DNA of 64,000 nt from Owenia fusiformis (Eukaryota > Annelida > Polychaeta > Sabellida > Oweniidae), in NCBI GenBank assembly GCA_903813345.2, contig CAIIXF020000011.1, positions 36,552,166 to 36,616,165 of the forward strand, given 5' to 3'. A model generated the notes under the pieces. That model was not told the DNA's origin. It was given only the letters and a program-made list of their open reading frames with translations, and did no database searches. Below are positions 14,501 to 29,500 of the stretch, piece by piece (positions within the stretch are counted from its first letter, which is position 1; every line of letters starts with the position of its first letter). The translations under genes and the position numbers were made by a program.

Positions 14501-17500
14501 GGTTGAATATTCCTAATACAATATATGGAGCTCAGTATTAATTCCCAACATGACGAGAACTTAAATGAAAAATGTCACGTGCCTTGTGAAATTGTTGATT
14601 TTTTGAATTAATATTTATAAACATATTTAGCAATGTATAAAAGGCAGTTACATAGAAACACAAACTTTGATTTAGAATTTAAGATTCCTCAATTCACTGA
14701 TCTGAAATAGCATAATTGTTGAGCCTTCGATAATACTTGTTGCCTTTTTCAAGATGTCTGAACTTGGCAGGATACTGGTAGATTTGACATTGACAATACA
14801 ATACAAAACTTGATCTTTGACCTTGCAACCGCCAACCCCGGGGAAACCAAATGTAACATATGTCTCTGTTGAATTCAGGTTTGACTTTATGAATATGGAT
14901 AGCTTCCTTGATCTTCCTATCAAAACATTCCGACTGAGTCAATGATTTTGTAATCCCATAGTAACTTATGTGTTTCATCAAATGAATGTTTAGCGATTGC
15001 AGACTTGTCTCGGTTAATTCTTGAGTTTGTAATCTCAGTATATTTTATGTACTTCATCATTTTTGTACTTCTTCTTCCTTGATCTTTCTATCAAAACATT
15101 CGGACTGAGTCAATGATTTTGTAATCTCAGTATATCTTATGTGCTTCATCAAACGAATGTTGAGCGATTGCAGACTTGTCTTAGGTTTATTCTTAAGGTA
15201 TCCCTATGTTCTCTTATTCTACTTCCCTTAGCTCTACCTGTCTTTCCTATGTAAAGTATTGGCAATTCCTTTCTTTGTTGAAAGATACACTGGGATTACA
15301 AAATCATTGACTCAGAGTCCAAATAATTAGGAAGATTAAGGAAGCTAACCATATTCGTAAAGTCAAACCTGAACTAAATAGAGACGTAAGACACACTGTT
15401 TCCCCAGGTCTGCTTGAGGTTGCTAGGTCAAGATCAAGTCAAGGTCAAATATAACAGTTTCTCACCAAATTCAGGCATCTTGAAAAACGTATTGTCGAAA
15501 GCTCGATAAGCTATTTCAGGTTAGTAAATTGAGATATTTTAGCGCTAAATGATCATATATCTATACAAGGAACACTTTTGAAACATAATATTTCATATTA
15601 ATTTCATTTCGCATAGGGCAATGGAAGTGCTTGACTTGTTCTTTAACTTTCGGTTCAATACGCGATTGGAGAGATTTGTCAGTGAATTCAAATCCATTCA
15701 CCAAATGAGTACAAGTCCATACACCAAGTCATCTCATGGATCAGAGTTAGGATCACTTCTCTACGAAACGTTCCAGCTAGAGGAAAGCAGCAGGTATAAT
15801 GTGTACTGCCAGTATGATAATATTTAGAAAATGTCATGAATTAACCATAGCTAAAGATGAAATATCATAATATCCTAAGAATCATTGTATATTACAACTT
15901 TTCAAACATAGCCAATAAAACCATATCCATGTTCTTGTTTTTTAGCGTCAATAGTTGCGCAATGAGAGTTTTAAATGAGATGTTCACGGAGTCATCCTAT
16001 TTCAAAGGCTTCGCTTTGGTGGACATATTACTAGACCTGTCGCATTATGAATATGATAAGATGGTCACCCAGTCAATGCAGCTTCTTAATCGCTACTACT
16101 CGGCTCATGACTATTTATTCAAGAGAGCCGTGCAAGCTGAGGTAAAACTAGAGATTCACTCAGTATAAAGCTTTGGTAAAACAACTGTCACATTCCATGA
16201 TTAAAAGAATGTTCATTGATTATTACATAATCATTTTTGGAATCATTTTCATATACAGTTTCAAATTTAAAAACAAAAAACTCAGAGGGATAAAATATTA
16301 GAATTGCTACAATATATATTGTTATATTTCAGATTCTGATAACTGACAAATCGTGTGAGGTTCTTCACAAATTGCGTGCAATGCTGCCAGGTATGAGGAG
16401 ACTCGCTACATCTAAGATGAACCAAGAACAGACGAATATGATGAGTAACATTCTCGATAAGATGATAGGGTAAGATACAACACGCAGAGCACAACAGAGT
16501 TTTGAGTAGCTCGATAAGGTGCCAAAAATAAGTCAAAATAGATTACTGACGTCCCAGAAACTTAAACGTAGCGGTATGTTCAACAGTACGCAGACTTAAA
16601 GGGCATCCTTTGCCATTGATTGAATAAATATTTCACACATTATATTTGCGTTCTTCCCATTCATGTTCCAGATTTTGTCACTTGGAAAACGAGCCAGAAG
16701 AGAGACACCCAATGAATCAGAATATCCTATACAATCATGAAGTCGTCGCAGATTGCTTTAACATTCTGTCACAAGAAATAGACGTGAGACTCCTGGTACG
16801 TAGTCAAGTTATTTGATTTTGAAAAAGCAGTATAATTGGTTTAATGTATAGTGTAAAAATTACTGAGCCTCTATCTGTGAATGTTCGTATAGTACAATCA
16901 TGTAGCATGCAGTTTAGCATGGATAATATTGTTTGTTTCACTAGTCACATGGACAAAAGGCTAATATATTCCTGAAACTGTCTAAATGTACCTAGATTTG
17001 TCTGAAGTTCCATCACATTTATGTTTCTAACTAAGACCATTTCGCTTAAATAGTTATAAACATATATAAAAACATTAATACAGTTTCGTTTTTTTTAAAT
17101 TCCATAACATTTCAGTTTGGTAAAGTCAGATAGTTTAGGCTTTAATATAATACATACTATTGAATTCTGTATATCTTTATTGTAAATGTGTATTTGGATC
17201 TTCTTATATTGATAAAAATATACCAAGATCAACAATTTTTTTTGATTGATATATCCGATGCAGATAACACTAATCTGGTATACATTGTAGTCATTCTAGT
17301 ATACTTGTTTAACATTTAATTCATTTAGCCTATCACTTTGCATTGATCTATTTGATCTTCTTACTCATGTAGCAAATCCTCTTGCATCGAACTAATTGAT
17401 TTTATCAACATTCAACTTATGTACCGAATTACTTTGCATCGATCTTTTTAAGTTTCATAACATCCAATTCATGTAGAATCACATTGACTTGTTTAACATT

Positions 17501-20500
17501 CAACTAATGTTGTCAATGACTTTGAATTGTTTACATTCAACTCACGTAGCCAATGACTTTGACACATTTAACATTCAACTCACGTAGCCGATGACTTTGA
17601 AATGTTTAACATTCAACTCATGTTGCCAATGACTTTGACACATTTAACATTCAATTCACGTAGCCAATGACTTTGACTTGTTTAACAATCAACTTATGTT
17701 GCCATTACATTAACTTGTTTAAAATTCAACTCATGTTGCCAATGATTTTGACTTGTTTAACATTCAACTCACGTAGCCAATGACTTTGAATTGTTTACAT
17801 TCAACTCACGTAGCCAATGACTTTGACTTGTTTACATTCAACTCACGTAGCCAATGACTTTGACTTGTTTACATTCAACTCACGTAGCCATTGACTTTGA
17901 CTTGTTTACATTCAACTCACGTAGCCAATGACTTTGACTTGTTTAAAATTCAACTCACGTAGCCAATGAATTTGAATTGTTTACATTCAACTCACGTAGC
18001 CAATGACTTTGACTTGTTTACATTCAACTCACGTGGCCAATGACTTTGACTTGTTTAAAATTCAACTCACGTAGCCAATGACTTTGACTTGTTTAAAATT
18101 CAACTCACGTAGCCAATGAATTTGAATAGTTTACATTCAACTCACGTATCCAATGACTTTGACACATTTAACATTCAACTTATGTTGCCAATGACTTTGA
18201 CACATTTAACATTCAACTCCAATGACTTTGACTTGTTTAACAATCAACTTATGTTGTCATTACATTAACTTGTTTAAAATTCAACTCATGTAGCCAATGA
18301 CTTTAACTTGTTTTACATTCAACTAATGTAGCCAATGATTTGCTAATCTGACCTATATAATATTAATCTTATTAATCTTAACATAGGATACGGTAAGAGC
18401 CAAAGTGTGCAATTAGAGCAGATTATACTTTATTATATTGTTTACAACATATATAGGACACTGTAGCTTTAACATGTATTGTAATAACTTCCGTATGATT
18501 GACTCGTGATTCTTTGGTTGTGATAATGATTATGTATGTTAAGCACGCCCGGTGATCGTACAAAATGGATGGAGGGGGGGGGGGGACGAAGCGATTTCTG
18601 CAAGAAAACTCAACAAATATGGAAGATTTATTTTTCAAGAGAAAATTTACAACTGAATTGCCAAATGAATAGGCGCAGTGCATGGCAAAATATGTTAGGT
18701 CATCTAGTATTTTTTGAACTAATAAATAGGTACACGTTATTATCACAATACTAATGACATTGCTCACTTTTTAAAGTTAGTTTCCATGCATTATACAAAA
18801 AATAATCGAAAAAAATTAATATTGGATGGAGGGGGGATAACGTGTATATAAGACATGATAAGACATGCTACTTGAATTTATTTTTATGACTCCAAATTTT
18901 CCAATTTTTCATTCTCAAGAGATATATGTCCAGTTTCTTACTGGGGTACTGAGTTTAGATTTTTAAATACACGAGTTCTTGTGAATTTGTTCTATCGTAA
19001 AGACATATAAATCCCCCCTCCATCCACTCCCCCCTCCATCCAATATTAGCAAAAACATTGACTTTTGCACGTTGGTGATGATGCGCCATTTTTAATTGAT
19101 CTCATATCTTAGAAGGGTATCAGTTCAAAAAATACTAGATGACCAACATATTTTGCGATGCACTGCGCCTATTCATTTGGCAATTTAGCTGTACATTTTC
19201 TCTTGAAAAACTAAATCTTCCAAATTTGTTGAGTTTTCTTGCAGAAATTGCCTAATCCGCCCCTCCATCCATTTTGTACGATCACCGTGCGTGTTAAGGG
19301 TTAGAAGGGATGTTGGACAGTGCATTAGAATAACGATGATTTTTAACATCATGACAGTTGAACTTTCCAATCTAATAGTGGTTATACGTTTTTCTTATTT
19401 ACCATTATAGAACATTCATGTTTTGTAGTTACCATTCTAATAATTTCTAGAGCTGTGTTGGAATATATATTCAATATTGAACATAGTGTGTTTCCAAACC
19501 TTGGGTATTTACTATTATTACCAACTTGCCGGGCCAGTTCTAGGGGTTTTAATGCTAGTTTAGAAGGCATTAATTTTACTATATCGACCTGAGCAATATT
19601 TGACGTCATAGTGGCGGTCAATATAGCCGGTTAATAACCGGCAATTTTCCCCGGGAAATTAGATATCGTTCAGTGCGTAAGATTTTCTTGCGGTTTCAGT
19701 CCTGGTCATTAACGGTGGTAATAATACTAATAACGTCATTTCTGCGGGCAATATAGCCCTCGGTCCAATATTTCACTATATTGACCGCAGAAATGACGTT
19801 ATTGTACTATCGGTACACGCGTTTTCATCTTTTTATGCAATTATTTTCTCATTACCCTTAGAATTGTAATTTTCTTTTAGATTACATCTCTCACGTGCCT
19901 ATTGTTTATAGTTTGATTTTTATTATTTGCCCTTTCCACTCGATATGTTTTCATGTAATATTGCCATTAGTGTATTATAATAAGATACACATGGCAGTGA
20001 AGAAATTCAAAAAGTTCATAATAATCATTTCAGACGGCGCTTTTATATGGGTATGTCAGAATGTGATCTGTGTGTGCCTTTGCTTTGAACTTTTATTGTT
20101 TGATATATCAACAATGTCAAATTAATATATATTCATAGACAATCAACCATTAATCTTCACCACATTTCTCAACGTCATGTGTATTTTCTGAATGCCATTA
20201 AATTTAATCATAACTTTTATATCAATAATAAGTGTTTCATTACATTATCACTGGAGTTTGTTTTTCCTTTTCAACCTTACAAATCGTTCACTCTTGCCGT
20301 ACCAAAATATTTCGAATAATTATGTTGTATTTTTTAGGACCAATATGCTGGCTTGAAAAATATCTTCAAAAAGACGTTTAAGTTGATGAAAATGCTATCC
20401 AGGGGGAACTGTGTAGTGCAACATAGACTGTTCAACAGACTCGACAAGCTACTTGGTGTAAAGGGTGCCGAGTCAGAAATGGCCGAGTGCCTAACAGAGG

Positions 20501-23500
20501 TAAACATGAATACTCCTTTTATTCTATTTTTCATTTGTACTTAAAAGCAATGCACGGTAATCTGGAAATATTGGGATAATACTAGAACAGTTTAACCAAA
20601 GCCTTTTGATGGTGCAAGTAAATATCTAAGCACAAGTGCCGAAGGGAAAGGACCAAAGTTGTAATGGAACAAAGCAAAAAAGCAAATTTATTTTGAGGAA
20701 CACAAATTAGAGACGATGGGTTTTTGACAATCAGAATTATAGACTCTGTTCTTGTTTACAGTTCTAACTGCAATAAGACACCAATTCCTTAATTGTAGTC
20801 TTACATATGAAACGTATATATGGTATATATTAGGTCATGTCTCCACTTCTAGGTTTTCACAGGAAACAAGTCTACGTGTTTGAAGATACTTGCTCACCAG
20901 GTCCAGAAGATAATGTCCATTGCGGCAGCTAATGTGAAATCATCACCCGAATTCCTTGACCTCCTAAACGCTATTGTAAAGGTAGAAGAACTCAATCTGC
21001 CACTTAAGAGGAATCAGGGCTATGTAATGAAATATTTCATGCAGTATAGGAGCGAAGTGGCTTATATGATTGATCAGGGAACTACTGAGCGCATGCGCAT
21101 TCTCACTGGAGGAAATTCGAAAGATCTGAGCGCCTTGATATCCCTTGTTGATTTACTTGCTACATGTGCAGAGGTAAATATAACAATATAACAGGGAGTT
21201 TAAGCTTGCAATGTTTTTCACAACCTAAACGTGAACAGAAAATATTTAAGCGATGCATTTGTATGGTCGATTGGTCATATGTATAGGTTGGCGTTTCGAT
21301 TTTATATGTAAGCTTAAACTCCCTATTATTTACTTTAGTCAACTTGTTTTTTTCTGGATTGGCTTAAAAGGCGTCAGTTTAGTATTTCATGCATTTCCAT
21401 CTCTAATCAGCTTAAGGCTAGTTAGTATAGTTAGATCTGAACATTAGAAACGTAAAAATATGTTTCATAAATCACCAGGTCCTTATTTTGTTGTTAAGTT
21501 GTGTATTTCTATTGTTCCTTTATATGTGCTACTTACATTGTTTAAATTAAACGCATTTTATGTCCCGACCGCAAAGTGTGGGGCCATATTGTCGGCCTGG
21601 GCGCATCCTGGGCTTTCAATAGCAGGGGGCGAGCGCCCTAAATCGCCGTTTGTTTTCGATAATTCGCCGTTTGTCAGAAGTCAAATATTGTCAAAGTTTT
21701 GGGGAAATTAAAAGTCTTCTATAGACTATCCTTTATAATATTAACCTGGTTAGACAGTCAACATTGGTTTATTTTTTAGTTTAGCATAGAAAAAGATAGA
21801 CATGGAGAAATGTTGCCGCCTAAATGATGTCACGATGAGGTCACTAGGGTTGCAAAATATTTTCGATATGCTAAAACATTGGATTGGCACATCAGATATG
21901 ACATTTTATTATTGAAATAGTGTGTCATTTGTTCAATCTTTACATTGCTGTAAGAAGATAATACTTTCTTGCACGGTATAGTAAAATATTTGATGATTAA
22001 AAAAGTTCAACTTTATTTGAAAAATGGCTGGAAACTTGGAATTTAAGACATGAAAAGCTGACAACTTTTATTTCAAAAACATCTTTTCAAAAATTTCTTT
22101 ATTCATTTTTTAAGTCATGATTAATAGTAAATATATGAAAAGAACATGTTTCTAAACTCTACATTGGGACTGTAAAGTCAGCAGATACCTTAAACTTTCG
22201 ATGTAAATTATATATATACACAGGACTGTACCTTTTATGAGGTGAGTTATCTCATTAAAGGTAAATGACATTTTATATAAGTTGGCATAGTCATTCCACA
22301 GTTCAAGGTGTCATTTGTGTAGTTCATGTTTTGTGGTCAATCCAATTGACCCAATATCACATGCGGAAATGACTTTGACAAACCTGCAAAAAGTAAAATC
22401 CTGGAAAACTTTAAATCACCTCTTAATAGGATTCAAAGTGTGAAACTTTTTATTAATTTCAAAAATGTTTTTTTTGAAGAACCGTTTGTTCAAAATATCG
22501 TGAATTTATTAAAAACTAACTTTAAGAGGTTACACTAACACATAAGTAACACCGATACATAGCATTCATCTTCACTTGTTTTTTGCCGACAAAAATTAAG
22601 AAAATTGGTTGATAAATAAGCAAACAATAAACTCATTCATGGATGAAAGTGGTTCAGGGCAAATGCATTTCGAAATTTTAGTTCTCACAGAGACCAATGG
22701 TAATAATATTAAAACTTTGATTGACTGTACAATAAAATTGTATTTCAGATACATTGTCTTTAAAATATAATGCACATCAGAATTTTATATCATTTTTGGC
22801 AAAGCCTGTCCATGCCCTTGTTCATTTGTCCACTTTCTGTCCATGGAAAAGAATTGGCATTTCCGGGAGTGTAAAATTGGTTGTTTTGAATGGCGCTTCT
22901 TGTTTTTTTCATCTGCCCCTTGTGCAGAAAGTTACTGAAACCACTGGCATCTGTCTATGTAGCCCCGTACGCTCGGCAGTTTTTTCTTTTTGTCCTGTAT
23001 TGTAAAAGCGTATATCACTGTTTACACTAGTTGTATGTGACAACTTTTTTAAAATATAGGCAAGAACTTGTATCTTTTCTTTTATTTTCAGACAGTTTCA
23101 TATTTTCAATCTACAAATCTTGGCTCTAAAGTCTTGTCTATGTATTTCTAGGCGAACCATTTGGCGGATCTATTCCAGGGATCTAGCGAGCAGCCAAAAA
23201 AAATTGTTCTGGTTTTAGATTTTACAATCGTTCTGCTTATGTCATTCCTTTTCATGTTCATTTTCTAAAAAGTGCACACTTTGGTTCTTTGTTTGCAATT
23301 CTTGAACTGAATAGTTTTTTGACATTCTGAATAAATGTTAAAGCGGCAATTTTGGATTTTTCAGTCCTAAACTCTTGAAGATTTTATAGATGCATCACGA
23401 CAGTGAGCTACCTGTAGACAAAAGACTTGTGCATATTTGTTTAACAAAATTCATGAAGTAATGTCTTGAGTCAGAGAGGTACACATACTGAAGAACTCGT

Positions 23501-26500
23501 GATAACATATAACGAATATTTAACTAAAAGTGTTTCAAGACAGAGAGCCACACACTAGACTCGTGATTATTAAAATTGAATTCATAAGTATCAGTATCCT
23601 AGGACAGAAAGGTACACACTTTTTATCATTATGAAACAATAAAATTGCGTTCCAGGACATACCGTCAACAGGGAAAACGAATGGTGCAAGTTATACAAAA
23701 TCAGTGAGTTTTGGATTTTGAGATGGCGTTCATCATAATACCTTGTTGACCTGCATGTTAATTGTTTAACTCTCAGACAAGCGCTGATTTGAATATTCAT
23801 CTGAACACCCTATACAAAAAGATCGCACCATTCCTATTTAAATACTGTAACGGACGACAAACGGTGACAAAAATTAAATAAAAATACTGCCACAATCGTT
23901 CTAAGTTGTACAGTACTTGATGGTACTCCATTTTAAGTTTAAATCGTGTTGGTTTATATCGTGGTATTGCACACTGTTATCAGAATGTGATATGTGAAAC
24001 TTGAATTTCATAAAATGTTTCCTCGAAGGATTTTTTGTTAGAAAAATCTTAAATTTATTTAAAACAGTCATCCATGACAGCTACAAAGTACCATTTGATG
24101 GAGGACAAACTAGGCATTTTACTGCTATTTTAGTATTTTTAAAACATTGCTCAGCATTCTTGTATCCTGGATTTGAAGTTGGGTATACTTTTTTTGTGGA
24201 CGCCTTGTATATATATAGCCTTTAAGTACAATTATTGTCAAATGTCAGCCGATCAATGATGCATGTAGAGGTATGTGTACACTAATTTTGAAAAATTATA
24301 AACAGGTTGTCCCTTTGTCTTCCGGTCTTGGATTGTGATATTGGTTCTTAAATGGTCGGGGGAAAGGGCTATTCGACATTGTTTCTTTTCACGTTAGATA
24401 ATGTTTTTGGGGGAAGTGTGGGGAAGCACATGTGCCAAGGGAAAGGACCAAAAGTTGTAATGGAACGTAGCAAGAAAATGCAAACTCTAAGTGCATACCA
24501 GTTAAGAAAAACAAACCCCATATGTCCCAAAACCATGATCTAACGTGAAAAGAAACAATGTCCAATACCCCCTTTCTCCCCACCATTCAAGAACCGATAT
24601 CACAATCCAAGACCAGAACACCAAGGGACATTTTATTCATACTGAAGTCATTACAATACATGTTGAAGAAAAAATTAGAAATTGATAGCCAATACTCATA
24701 ACATCAAAAATAGTTGTAGATACAAGTACTCATACAAGATAGAGCATTCAGTCTCAAATGATGTGGGATAGATAAAAGCCAGTCTCCAAGTCCATAGGCG
24801 TTCCAAAGGGTCAACATCCATTCACAAAAGCCATCGCCATAATCCATAAAACACAATAATTCACAATGGCCATCAGGAGAAAACTATGTCTGATTTCGAT
24901 ATCTATTTCTCAACCATTAATGCCATAGCCGGGATCCACCTCGAAAGGTGCCAAGTGAAAAAAATTGTGAGTTCAGCGCCAATGTCTTAAAAAATAATAA
25001 AATATATATAGAATATAGAAATAAAAAAATTCTGGAATGAGGAAAACGAATATACTTCCCAGTAAAACCATTACCTGGTATACATATTTCAGAGTTCTTT
25101 TGGGGACATTTCTGAGACATCCTGCCTGTATACGAGCTCCAAACATGTTGGGTGATTAGTTCATAAAAAACAACATAAATTGCAATAGGGAATTTTGTGC
25201 AAAGAATAATTCTATTGAAATAATTTAAAAGAAAACAAGTGGTCTTTAACATTTTTCATTTCACTTCGTATCTGTTATTTTAAGCAGCAAGATACAAGAC
25301 AGTTCGAATAGAATAAAGTGTATAACTTCCAAAAATAAACTCATAGCTGATCCGACGTTGTCAATTATTGCCATCGTTTCTCGTCCTTTTACCGTTTCCA
25401 TTTGAAAATGGTGCGATCTCTTCGTTTAGGGTGAATGAATTGTAGAGTGATATCTTATTTGCATTGCATATTGGCACAGCGCATCGCACACTAAAACAAA
25501 GCCACCAGAGCTTGTATCCACTCGTGTGTGGTTGATTATAACATAACCATTAGGATGTGTTAGTTTAAAGCATGTAATGTGTACTGTTTAATTATATATT
25601 CATCAGGTATTTAACGTACGCATATTGGAATATAGCTTTACATCTCGACCTATCGTAAGAATGCATGTTTTTCATATACTTATACTTCTATTGATAATGA
25701 ATTGAACGTACCAACTGTTTTTTAGTTTCAGCCACAAAGAAAAACAAAGAACAGGTCTCGGTCTGGAGAACAATCTCCCGGGCTAATAATTTTTTTTATG
25801 AAAGATATAGAAATATCACCCAAATAAAATTATGAATATTCAAAAGAGGACATTCAAATCTACAAGATGTAAAAATATCAAAAGACGTAGCGTGCAGTAG
25901 ACCGATTCAATAAAAGACACGTCTCGATTTGGAGAAAGAAGTTTATCATTGTACTGCGCTAAAACTTTTTATGAAAATATATCAATATCACCCAAATTAA
26001 ATTATGCGTATTCAAAAGAGACATTTAAATCTATAATATGTAAAAGTTTCAAAATTGTCCAAAGCAGGCGGAACGTGAACTTCGTTCTACAAACCGAGAA
26101 TGGTCTTTTGAGATATCTTGAGTTTTTACAACGTTATTTGAATGATGCCAGTTCCCCGAATACCTTTTTCAAAAACCTGGTGTCTGTCATGTTTCATTAT
26201 CCTATCAAACGAAGTGTCCGTCATTTTGTTGAAATTTTACATGTGCCTACTTAAAGCATATAACACTTTCAAATGACAACTTGGCCAGTAAGTGGCCATA
26301 TTTGTGTGCATTATTTTACGATTTTGGCTACAACAGAAAAACGTTTTGTAAGATTTTGTAAAAACGACAGCTATAGCGTAAATTGGATGGCTATTGATTC
26401 ATCAGGAGCAACAAACAAATTTGATTGGAAACATCTAAATCAGAATGTTTAACATTATATGATTATTCACATTATTAATGAAGACCTAAATTTCCTTATC

Positions 26501-29500
26501 AAATGGATAATTGTACGTGTTCGTATAGAACACTATACACCACCAGCACAATACGTAACACTTGATAACACTCTAATATGTACACTCCTCAATATATAAA
26601 CAAGTTACAAAAATACGTGGAATGGAATGCACACTATTTTTTCATTTATTGTGAAGATTGTATGATTATGTTTAGATACGACGTTTCTTTTGCTGTCAAT
26701 TGAACTAGAGCAGGAATTGCTATGCAAATGGAAAATCACATGGTGATGAGATATTGAACTTTTTTTTATAAAATCTAGGGTGAAAATCGATTCATCGAGT
26801 CCATATGCCAGACAATATTCAGTGTAGATGAACTACTGGATGTGATCAACCACAAGGATATATCCAACAACTTGAAAAGACCATACCTGCGCTTTCTCCT
26901 CTGGGTTTACTTAAACACTGCTGGAGGGATGATCGAGAGTGGATCCGGAGATATGCCCCATGACAGGTGACTTAGAATTTAATATATATTTGAAGAAGAA
27001 TAGGGGAGGAAGGGGAATAACAGAAAAGGTATCAGGAGACATGTACCATGCCGAGAACATTTATAACTTAACTTAAACTTAAACGCCCAAGTTTTGATTT
27101 TGACATACCTTTTTGGAAATACATGGATTTCGCTAAAACGAATTGCTGGGGATTTAGGAAACATTTAACCTAAATCATTGTAAAGTTGCAAAAATAATTC
27201 ATGCATTTCCATCAAAGGTTTTTAAAATCAATGCATTTACATAATTTTGTACATAAATTTGCGATATACATCGAAATTGATTTTTCGTTTTTGTCACCAG
27301 GCATATGATTGAAACAGGCGAGGATATTATTGGGAATGTATCGGGAAATATATATTTCGCAGAATGCGTTTCGAAATTTGATATATAAGGTGACCCAAAA
27401 GCAATCCAAATCACTCCCAGTTTGATGTTACACTATGGTATGTTGTTTAATTATTTAAAATATGTCACTGCACACCCCACTAACTACTCATGAAGATTAT
27501 TCAATTTGTTGTTTTCTAGCCGTGTGTGGGCATACATAGAGAGCCTAGTTGCAGAGCTGAAGCAGCTGACTGTTTACACAGCAAAGAACATAGAAACTGT
27601 GAAACAACTCCTCAAAAAACAACCAGACAAATGGTATAGTCAAGTATTTATGTTATTTGATTTTAATATTTGTGTTGGTATATTAGAGAGCTTTTGATAT
27701 ACGTTTTCAACCAAACTTTTACTGCAACTTTAGCTTTTAAATAATATACTGGGGAGGATGGTTTTTCAAACAAACCAGGAATGTATATTTCATTCAAAAA
27801 CTTTTTCTCATTTTCTAATCTAATCTAATTGATTTGTGAATATTCCAACAATGGCATAATTTCTATGTTGTAATCATATTTTGAAACCGGAACTCATGAT
27901 TTACACACTTGCCAAATGCTTCGTTCTGATTTAAAGGATGAAAGCACCCCATCTTCGTTTCCAGAAGTCCTCCCAAGTGCTATACTTGACTTGTACAAGT
28001 GCAAGTTTGCGTGTACCTATTCAAAATAACTTCGAAAGCTCTCTATTATCTAAATGGTCAATTAGATAATACACCTAAATACACTTTGTTTATTGAAAAT
28101 CATATCATTTTTAAGCAAAAATCCCACTAACTTTTTCTTCACATGGTTTTCAACAGATTTATCATTATATGATGTATTAATTAAGTGTAGACATAGAGGT
28201 TTTTACTGGGGTGCATTGCATATTGGTCATATCTCTATACCTCAAGAGTGACAGGTTGCAGAACAGTGAATGACTAAAACCTCTCCATCATGATTATAAC
28301 CTCTCTTCCATGATGCAATTTAACATATTGTTTGCACGCACTTCATGCGCAGGGATGGATACATTAAATAATTTTAGGATTACTTTGTTTTTCAGTGGTT
28401 ATGGAAAGATGGAGATATCTATACCACTTGATAACCCAGAGAAGTTGGACCAGCTAATGAGGTGTTTTTAGTTTTACTTCTAAACTATTTTGAAATAGTA
28501 TTTTCCATTGTTTGCACTGATAAGTATCAAGCGATGGCTACGGCCGTCTTCTTTGCATTTAACAAGGCGGACGAGAAGTGTTAATTTTGATATTTTCATA
28601 GTTCTTATTAAACTACTTTATAGTTGACTAAATCAGACTTATATGACATGGGAACTCTAGACTATTATCATTTGATCGTATATCGAAGTCGGACACCACA
28701 TTTCAACCTCTTAACCAACCAATCGTCCACCGCTTCTTGGAAGGTAACTGCAAATGTATGATAGGGAAATGTCACGAAACCAAAATCCCAGTAACCTTCC
28801 CTTAAGCGGCGGAAGATATCGTTGAATTGTGACGCCTGAGTATAATATATGATCAATCACACTCCAGAGTTTTCATGTCATATAATCCTGGTTTAGTTTA
28901 ATTATGCATTACGTCATCTATCACGATTTTTAATTTGATAAAAACTAGAAATATCGAAATTGACACTTACTGTCCGCCATCTTAAATGCGAAGATGACGG
29001 TCGTAACCTTCATTTGATACTGATCTGTGGTTTGGGAGCCATATCTCTGTTAAGTTATAATCAAAACATTATTTTGCTTAATGTGAATAGATCTGTATGC
29101 TATAAGTACACACAGATTATTTTTATAAACTTCAACTGTACATTTTTATTAAAGATCGCCACATCAATATGTGTAATATATGTGTTATTACAGTGAACAA
29201 GGGAGCACTGACCGGGATTTACACCATGGCGGCCTACACTACATCTTTGATGCAGTCATGCCATTCCTACAGGTATTTGGACTATTTATTTTGATATGCA
29301 GAGTAGGCCAGGAATTAGAACAACATATAAGTACATGTATTTATTGGCCCACCCTATATGCTACTGAAATAGAATACAAAAAACTGAAGTCACACAAATA
29401 GACAATTGAATGCAACATGAATATGTATATGATACTAGTTATTCTAAAATATGCAGGATCGCGAGCTAGCTGCTGTGGTATTATGACAATAATTTGCTTA

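Noticed and set aside
25949-26254. 101-codon + strand frame in intron 17
   Set aside because: Overlaps a diverged tandem duplication, matches no IP3R block, and exons 17 and 18 already join in frame across a conserved motif.
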